From NCBI GenBank assembly GCA_030063045.1, contig JAQSEB010000079.1:1364001-1428000 (forward strand): a stretch of 64,000 nucleotides of DNA, in the 5' to 3' direction. Numbering within the stretch: the stretch's first letter is position 1; every line of letters starts with the position of its first letter. The notes below the pieces were generated by a model. That model was not told the DNA's origin. It did not search any database and was given only the letters and a program-made list of their open reading frames with translations. Position numbers and translations under genes: made by a program. Source of the stretch: Pratylenchus scribneri. Taxonomy: Eukaryota > Nematoda > Chromadorea > Rhabditida > Pratylenchidae. This document shows positions 56,921 to 64,000 of the stretch, piece by piece.

Positions 56921-58705
56921 ATGGGAAGCCGAATCTATGTTGGGAACTTGTCATCGCGCGTGGCCGAGCGGGATCTTGAGCACTTTTTCAAAGGTTTCGG
57001 GCGAATCAAAGATGTGATGATGAAGAGTGGCTTCGGTTTTGTGGTATGCTTTTTACTTTCCTTAAACTAATTAGTAATATTTTCAGGAGTTCGATGATTC
57101 ACGTGACGCGGACGATGCGGTCAGAGAACAAAATGGTCGTGAGCTTATGGGGAATCGTGTTGTGGTGGAACTTTCGCGTCGTAAGCCAGAAAGTGTGCGA
57201 AAGCATGTTATTGTTAAATTGAAAACATTTTAGGTCGTTATGGTTATGGGCGAAGAGATGGCGGCGGTGGCGGTGGTCATGGAGGAGGCGGCGGCGGATA
57301 CCGAGATGACCGAGGATTTCGTGATGGACCAATGAGGTTTAATTTAATTATGGATGGTTTAAAATATTCATTTGTAGTCGCGATGGACGAGTTAATGGAC
57401 GTTTTCCACCGCCAATGCAAACACGTTTTCGGATGATTGTGACCAACCTGTCGACTCGTTGCTCATGGCAGGTTTGTAAATTAGCTTATGGTTCAAAAAA
57501 AAACAAATCTCATTCTTAAATTCCGATGGAAAATAATATATAAAAATTGGCAATTTTAAGAGACCAATTCATACACATTGAGGGCCAAAAAGGCAGGCTC
57601 GAATTCAAATCAATCTTTTTTCCGTGGTTGGTGGTTCTCTGCACCCGCATAGAACGTTTGCGAACACATTGAATGTGATTTCAATCCACCAAACAAATTG
57701 ACGGGGGCCACCGTTCCATCCAACCAAACTAGAGTCTCTTCCATAACTTTCTGGCTTTGGCTTGACCACAGAGGGCCCTCAAAACACAAAAATATGGCAC
57801 AATCGCATATAAAGAACGAATTGATTTATGCGAACGGGGCACAGCCAAAACAACTTTGCCAAGACCAAAGACCACCGCGGGGCATTTTTGGCTCGGCAGC
57901 CTTTAAAATCGGCTGATGGTTCAGTTAGAGAGCAGAGTGTGGCTTTCCTGATTTGAGTTGTGCTCACTCACAGAGGCCATTGGTGGTTACAAAAACATTC
58001 CCCAAACACAGTCTGTGAACCAATTTTCGGTCCGTTTTTATATCTATATTATCCTAAGCCGGGGAAATGAAACATAAAACCTTAGAGTCAAATATTTAAA
58101 CCAAAGCATAAAATAATGGATTAAATTTAAAGGACATCAAGGATATGATGCGAATGGATGGCAAGGTCAATGTGACATACGCGGATGCCCACAAACGTGC
58201 ACGCAATGAGGCCCTCCTTTGCTTTGCCAATCACGATGATTTGCGCTATGCGATGGAAAAATTCCAAGGTAAATACGAATTAAATATTCAATTAATTCCT
58301 ACTTTAGGAAAGGATATCAATGGACGCCGAATCAAGATTGTGGATGACACGGAAGGTGATCGCAGCGGTGGAGGACGCCGTGGTGGCCGAAGTCGCAGCC
58401 GCAGTGGTGGTAGCCGATCCCGTTCTCGCAGCCGTTCCCGCTCCGGAGGCCGTCGCTCACGTTCACGCAGTGCCCGCCGCTCACGTAGCCGCTCTCCACC
58501 GTCTCGTTCCCGTTCGCGCAGTGCCAGCTCCAAAGGATCAAGAGGTTTGACTCAATTTTAAACATTTTTTAATTTGAATATATTTTTAGTCAAGAATGGC
58601 GGCGACGATGACCGTAAGGCTCGCAAACGCAGTCCTTCTCGTTCCGCATCGCCGGCTTCATCCCGTGGAGGAGGCAGCCCCAAAAAGAACGATATGGACG
58701 ATTGA
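56921..58705 (+). CDS. SR splicing factor, SRSF4/5/6-like (two RRMs, RS tail)
   Basis: Seven exons in one frame: 56921-57043, 57087-57180, 57234-57336, 57377-57471, 58133-58268, 58308-58544 and 58590-58705. RRM1 starts RIYVGNLSSRVAERDLEHFF (RNP2) and has SGFGFVEF (RNP1). A Gly-rich hinge follows, then a second RRM with the SR-protein hallmark SWQ-DIKD split by intron 4, then Arg-Ser repeats. About 270 residues, normal for the family. Such proteins bind exonic enhancers and recruit spliceosome components in the nucleus. It is closest to worm rsp-1/rsp-2 and vertebrate SRSF4/5/6 in layout. All introns are about 40-55 bp except intron 4 (661 bp). The next gene, on the same strand, starts 412 bp after the stop. 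Confidence 0.92.
57472..58132 (+). other. long intron 4 of the SR gene, possible poison-exon region
   Basis: This intron is over ten times longer than the others in the gene. Its centre (about 57560-58030) is notably less AT-rich than other non-coding DNA here. SR-protein genes in many animals hold a stop-containing cassette exon in such an intron for autoregulation. No exact exon can be delimited. Confidence 0.35.
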
Positions 58706-59117
58706 ACAAAAGAAGATGGGAAGAATGGAAAATTGAGGAAGAAATTATGAGCACAATTATTATTTAATTTTTTTATTTTTGAATTTTTCCATTTAAAATC
58801 GTACACAAAATATTTTTCTTCTGGACCACCCCCACCTTCCTCCTTATTTAATCGCTGTTATTTCGCAATCAATTGATGCTAAATTATTTTTGCTCTAAAC
58901 ATATTTTCACCACATCAATTTGAAGTTTGAACCAGACCACTTTATTTGTTTTGTGCGTAAATTAATTTTTATTTTTGGATAAATATTTTCACCACAAACA
59001 TTGGATTTTTTATTGAATTTGGTTTAAAACCTACTTTAATCTTTTGATAGGGAGGAAAGTATTAATTTAATTCATATATTTTAGTTATTTTGTAGATTGG
59101 CTAGAAATAAGTAAAAA
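58706..59117. other. intergenic gap between SR gene and PNPT1
   Basis: 412 bp of AT-rich sequence with no coding frame. It must contain the SR-gene 3' UTR. A possible acceptor (attttgtag, ending about 59095) lies upstream of the PNPT1 ATG. Spacing is somewhat long for a nematode operon but does not exclude one. Confidence 0.45.
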
Positions 59118-62100
59118 ATGTTAGCTCATCTTCGAATTAAACAAATTTATTCTAAAGCCGGCCGATTGCATTCATCCAAAAATAAAGTTTATCCACATTG
59201 GGTTGTGGCAAGCAGAGCCAGTATTTCAAATATACAAAATAGGTTTGTGAATTAAAATTAAATAGCAATGTAATTTATTTGATTTTAATAGAAATTCCTG
59301 GTGCGCAGCAATCCCCGAACACATTGAATATGCCAAATTGGGCAATGGACAGCAGTGGGAATTTCAGGCAGGCGCAATGGCACGGCTAGCTTCCGGTTCC
59401 ATTGTACTCAACACCAATGTGGATAATGCGGTTTGTTTAATTAAATTTTATAAAAATAATTTTAAAAAAATAAGGCAAAAAATGCATTAAAACCTTAAAA
59501 TTATAGATTTTGGGAACGGTGGTGTGCAAATATTCCGAAAAATTATTTGATGAAGCGGAAGAAGAAAAAATGTTGGATGAAGCAGAAGATGCCGTTGCCA
59601 TTGAACAATTTGAAGAGGAGGGAAGAGAGCGCCGAGAACGGGAAGTTAGGCATGAAAATGAGGAGGTTGAAATTTTTGATAATTAATTTAATAAAATTGC
59701 ATTTTTAAGAAGAATATTGAAGAAGACGAAGAGGCAATTGATGAAGTCGGCGGCAGGAGAGTGGCCGAAAAAACGACTCGGAAGGAAAGAAAACAAGAAA
59801 TGGGTGAAGGAAAACAATCCTCCTCGACACAAGTTTTTCGCAATTTAGAAGGAAAATATTTTAAAATTCTTCAGAGTCTTCCACAAATGCAAGGCCTCAC
59901 CGTTGACTTTCGCCAATCCGCAGCGGCCCTTGGACGAATTCCAATGAACTATTTTCGTCGGGAACTGCAACACAGCGATCAGGATGTGGCAATTTCTCGG
60001 GTCATTGACCGCTCCATTCGGCCCATTGTTCATCCAAATTTCACTGGCCGAACACATGTTTATTTTTATTATTTATTTTAATTTATTTTTCCTAAATAGA
60101 TTTCTTGTAAACCATTGGCAATGGACGATGCGGGCGATGCCGTTGTGATGGGCATTAATGTGGCCTCGGCTGCTTTGGCCGTTTCGCCAGTTCCCCAGAG
60201 GTGTTTGATGTCTGCTTGCCGAGTGGCAATTGTTGATGGAATGGTATATTTTTGAATTATTTACCATAAATTCTCAATTAGAAGCCAAAGAGTTTATATT
60301 TCAAAGACCCTCCAAAGGAGGAAAAAATTAACCATTTTTCACCATAAAAGACACAAAAATGGATATATAAGAAAGCGGACTTCATTAGAGAATTAGAATT
60401 TACAATATAATAATTTTTATTGGTTCAGTTACCTTAAATCCTCTAACGGAAGTCTAGAGCCTACTCTCTAATAAGAGCCCTTTTGAAGATTTTTAATGAG
60501 AAAAAATTATTTTTTTTTGCTCTTTGTAGTATCTCTGAACAATAATAGCCCATGGGCCATGGTCCATTAATAGAAGATGTACAATAATTTGATTTTTGAA
60601 ATTATTTACTGCTTAATTTACAAATTTTAGATTTTATTTTTATCAAATTTTTGAATTATTTCTTTATTTACAGATTCAAGTGAATCCTCCAAGGGAAGAT
60701 TTAAAGAGAAGTTCATTGGATTTGGTTCTGACTGGCACAGTGAATAACACAAAAAACGAAGATGGCGAGGAAATTGACGATGATCGGCTAATAATGATTG
60801 AAATGGAGGGCAAAGAGGTGGAATTGGACAAATTTGGTACATTTAATTTTTATAAAATTTATTTTTATTTTATTTAAAGTTGAATCCGTCAACCGTGGCT
60901 TCGACGAAATTCGCACAATTCAATCGGCCATTCAAAGATTGGTTCAAAGAGTTGGGAGCCAAAAATATAAGGTAAAATAAATTATTTTATTTTAACCAAA
61001 AAACTTTAATCTTTTATTATCCAAAAAACGTAAGTTTTTTATCCAAAAAACCTTGTTTTAAAAAAATATCTAAATTTTCAGATCACATCGGAAGGCAGTG
61101 AATATCGCGATGAATTATCCAAACATGTCTCCGCTTGCGAAGAAGGAATTGAGGAAATTTTGAAGGAACACGGACACACCAAACATTCAAGGGGGCAAGC
61201 CATTGAAACAGTTTGGAGCATTTTTTGGATAATTAAATTAATAAAATTAATTTTAGTTATTTCAAACTTGGTGTATGCTAATGAAAAGATATTATAAACA
61301 ATACAATGAATCAACATTGAGGGCGGCATACAGTGAATTGGTAAAAATTAAAATAAATTTTATTAAATATTTTAATTAATTCAGGTCAAAAAAGTGCATC
61401 GAAGGGTAGTGCTGGAAACGGGCCTTCGTGTGGATGGCAGACGGCCAGAACAATTTAGGCCAATCCAATGTCGAGTCGATCTATACCGAAAATTGCATGG
61501 TTCTGCCATTTTTCAACGAGGCCAATCTCAGGTTTAATTTTTTAATAATTTATAGAAATAAAATAGAAAATACTAATTTTTGATTTTGGTAAAAATTTTT
61601 AAATTTTCTGAATTTTTTAAAAATTTTTGCCTGAAATATTTAACCAAATTGAATAAAAAAATTTTTTAGGTGCTATCAACGGTAACATTCGATTCGCCTC
61701 AAGCCGCCTTCCATCCGGATGCAATTGCTCAATTGTTGGGCGATCAACGCAAAAAGTCATTTATGCTCCATTATGAATTCCCACAATTTGCCACCAATGA
61801 AATTGACACGGTTGGCGCAAGCAAAAATAGACGAGAAATTGGCCATGGCCTTTTGGCAGAGAAGGCGCTGAAACAAATGGTGCCCGACGATTTTCCGTAC
61901 ACAATACGTTTGGCTTGTCAGGTTAATAAAATTATTTTAAAAAAAAATTTGAAAAAAAATTTGAAAAAAAAATTTGAAAAAAAAATTTGAAAAAAAATTA
62001 CCTAAAAATTTGAAAATAATTTACCTTTTAAAAAAGGTTTTGGAATCGAATGGGAGCACATCGATGGCATCCGTTTGTGCCGGTTCAATGGCCCTTTATG

Positions 62101-62801
62101 ACGCGGGTGTCCACCTAATGGCGAATCATGTTGCCGGCCTTGCGATGGGATTGATTACGGAAAAGGAGGAGGAAAGTTGCGAGAAAGAGGAAGGAATAGA
62201 GGAAAATCCGGTAGAAAGGTTAATTTAAAATTTGATTATATTTTAAAAATATTATTTATTTTTTAGTAAGTCCATTCCTGACTTGCCAAAATTTCCTGAA
62301 AAATATACATTGCTGACGGATTTGGCCGGATTCGAGGATTATAGGTAAATTATAATTTATTTATATTAAATATGAAAATTTCTAACTAAATTTTTACCCA
62401 AATTTTTTAAGCGGTGACATGGACTTCAAAATTGCGGGCACTTCCAAAGGCTTTACAGCAATGCAAATGGACATCAAAATTTGTGGACTTCCAATAAAGT
62501 AAATTTATTTTTTTATTAAATTTAAATTCATTTATAAATTCACAGAGTATTCAAGGAAGCATTGGAACGCAGTCGAATCGGATTGGAACATGTTTTAGTG
62601 CAATTGCGTGATGCAATTCCCGAACCAAGGTTATGTTTTAAATTTATTTTCACAATTTATTTTGAATAATATTTAAGGTCTGATTATAAACCAACCGTTC
62701 CAATCATTGAATTAATGCAATTGGCTCCATATAAACGACCAATTCTCTTCCGTTCTGGCGCATACAATGCAAAGTTTATTGAAGCGGAAACGGGTGTTAA
62801 G
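59118..62801 (+). CDS. pnpt-1: polynucleotide phosphorylase, mitochondrial (partial, 3' end outside window)
   Basis: Sixteen exons in one frame: 59118-59242, 59292-59430, 59507-59665, 59710-60057, 60100-60243, 60674-60836, 60880-60971, 61082-61210, 61257-61340, 61385-61531, 61670-61921, 62037-62218, 62267-62344, 62412-62498, 62546-62629 and 62678-62801. The basic start ([20 protein letters not shown]) resembles a mitochondrial targeting sequence. RNase-PH core 1 (…[22 protein letters not shown]) and core 2 ([38 protein letters not shown]) are present; catalytic aspartates in [15 protein letters not shown] are intact. The enzyme degrades RNA by phosphorolysis. Acidic insertions (around 59560-59760 and 62160-62220) enlarge core regions compared with bacterial PNPase. 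KH and S1 domains should follow beyond the repeat-filled intron that starts at 62802. Confidence 0.92.
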
Positions 62802-62810
62802 GTGTGAAAA

Positions 62811-64000
62811 AAAAATAAAATATTAAAAATCAGAACAACAAAACATTTAAAATAAAAATCAGAAAAACAAAACTTTTAAAAACCAGAAAAACAAAACATT
62901 TAAAAATCAGAACAACAAAACTTTTAAAAATCAGAACAACAAAACTTTTAAAAATCAGGACAACAAAACATTTAAAATCAGAACAACAAAACATTTAAAA
63001 ATCAGAACAAAAAAACATTTACAAATCAGAACAACAAAACATTTAAAAATCAGGACAACAAAACATTTAAAATCAGAACAACAAAACATTTAAAAATCAG
63101 AACAACAAAACATTTACAAATCAGAACAACAAAACATTTGAAATCAGAACAACAAAACATTTAAAAATCAGAACAACAAAACATTTAAAAATCAGAACAA
63201 CAAAACATTTAAAAATCAGAACAACAAAACATTTAAAATCAGAACAACAAAACTTTTAAAAATCAGAACAACAAAACATTTAAAAATCAGAACAACAAAA
63301 CATTTAAAATCAGAACAACAAAACATTTAAAAATCAGAACAACAAAACATTTAAAAATCAGAAAAACAAAACATTTAAAATCAGAACAACAAAACTTTTA
63401 AAAATCAGAACAACAAAACATTTAAAAATCAGAACAACAAAACATTTACAAATCAGAACAACAAAACATTTGAAATCAGAACAACAAAACATTTAAAAAT
63501 CGGAACAACAAAACATTTAAAATCAGAACAACAAAACATTTAAAATCAGAACAACAAAACTTTTAAAAATCAGAACAACAAAACATTTAAAAATCAGAAC
63601 AACAAAACATTTAAAAATCAGAACAACAAAACATTTACAAATCAGAACAACAATACATTTGAAATCAGAACAACAAAACATTTAAAAATCAGAACAACAA
63701 AACATTTAAAAATCAGAACAACAAAACATTTAAAAATCAGAACAACAAAACATTTAAAAATCAGAACAACAAAACATTTAAAAATCAGAACAACAAAACA
63801 TTTAAAATAAAAATCAGAAAAACAAAACTTTTAAAAACCAGAAAAACAAAACATTTAAAAATCAGAACAACAAAACTTTTAAAAATCAGAACAACAAAAC
63901 TTTTAAAAATCAGGACAACAAAACATTTAAAATCAGAACAACAAAACATTTAAAAATCAGAACAACAAAACATTTACAAATCAGAACAACAAAACATTTG
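62811..64000. repeat. minisatellite of a ~22-24-bp unit in PNPT1 intron 16
   Basis: About fifty copies of aaaaatcagaacaacaaaacattt and close variants (aaatcagaac…, …acttttaaaaa) run from the intron start to the window edge. A distinctive variant order near 62850-63000 recurs near 63806-63960, an offset of about 955 bp, so a higher-order period lies on top of the short unit. Confidence 0.92.

Noticed and set aside
58288..58565. Minus-strand and alternative frames over the RS region
   Set aside because: They are shadows of the Arg-Ser repeats of the SR protein.
63000..64000. CRISPR-like array
   Set aside because: The repeats are contiguous without unique spacers and lie in a eukaryotic intron.

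Overview
The window is nuclear DNA of a nematode, most likely a plant-parasitic tylenchid of Meloidogyne type (inference). The reasons are very AT-rich non-coding DNA, introns of about 40-60 bp ending in TTTTAG-like acceptors, 3' splice acceptors 20-30 bp upstream of start codons that look like spliced-leader trans-splice sites, an Srsx-type chemoreceptor and a SPRY relic. No species is claimed.

Layout. (1) 1-2012: AT-rich, with one possible minus-strand exon. (2) 2013-18725: an almost identical tandem duplication with a period of about 8.36 kb. Each unit holds a BEL/Pao-like Gag fragment, a tRNA-derived repeat, a six-unit array of a ~262-bp repeat, and a secreted-protein gene of unknown function; the upstream copy of that gene loses its 3' end at the junction. 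(3) 18851-20728: a TIR element, a minisatellite, and a SPRY pseudogene ended by a GC-rich MITE with a perfect 8-bp target duplication. (4) 22180-27404: a seven-exon Srsx-type 7TM receptor whose introns are packed with MITEs and fold-back elements. (5) 27405-34795: gene-poor DNA with further fold-back and tRNA-derived repeats and a few weak coding candidates.

(6) 34796-55235 is the most unusual region: a Helitron-like mobile element of about 20 kb. Both ends carry long GC-rich palindromes and small GAGCCCCGAAGGGGC hairpins. Inside are a small gene with a CxxC motif, a gene with the layout of a class-I-like viral envelope glycoprotein (signal peptide, basic cleavage-like site, hydrophobic segment, heptad repeats, C-terminal membrane anchor), and a very large gene at 39567-54503. 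The first two are each followed by the same ~173-bp hairpin-containing repeat. The large gene reads as about 45 exons and 4,300 residues in one frame: RING-like, OTU-like, AT-hooks, Helitron HUH/two-tyrosine Rep, Pif1-type helicase, then macro - USP - dead USP - ULP1 protease - macro - USP - macro. A transposition enzyme is thus joined to an array that could remove ubiquitin, SUMO-like proteins and ADP-ribose.

(7) 56921-58705 is an SR splicing factor (SRSF4/5/6-like). (8) 59118 to past the window edge is mitochondrial polynucleotide phosphorylase (PNPT1), interrupted at 62802 by an intron filled with a ~23-bp minisatellite. These are conserved housekeeping genes on the same strand, 412 bp apart.

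Limits: exon borders were read by eye from GT/AG signals and frame continuity. Family calls rest on motifs, not searches.
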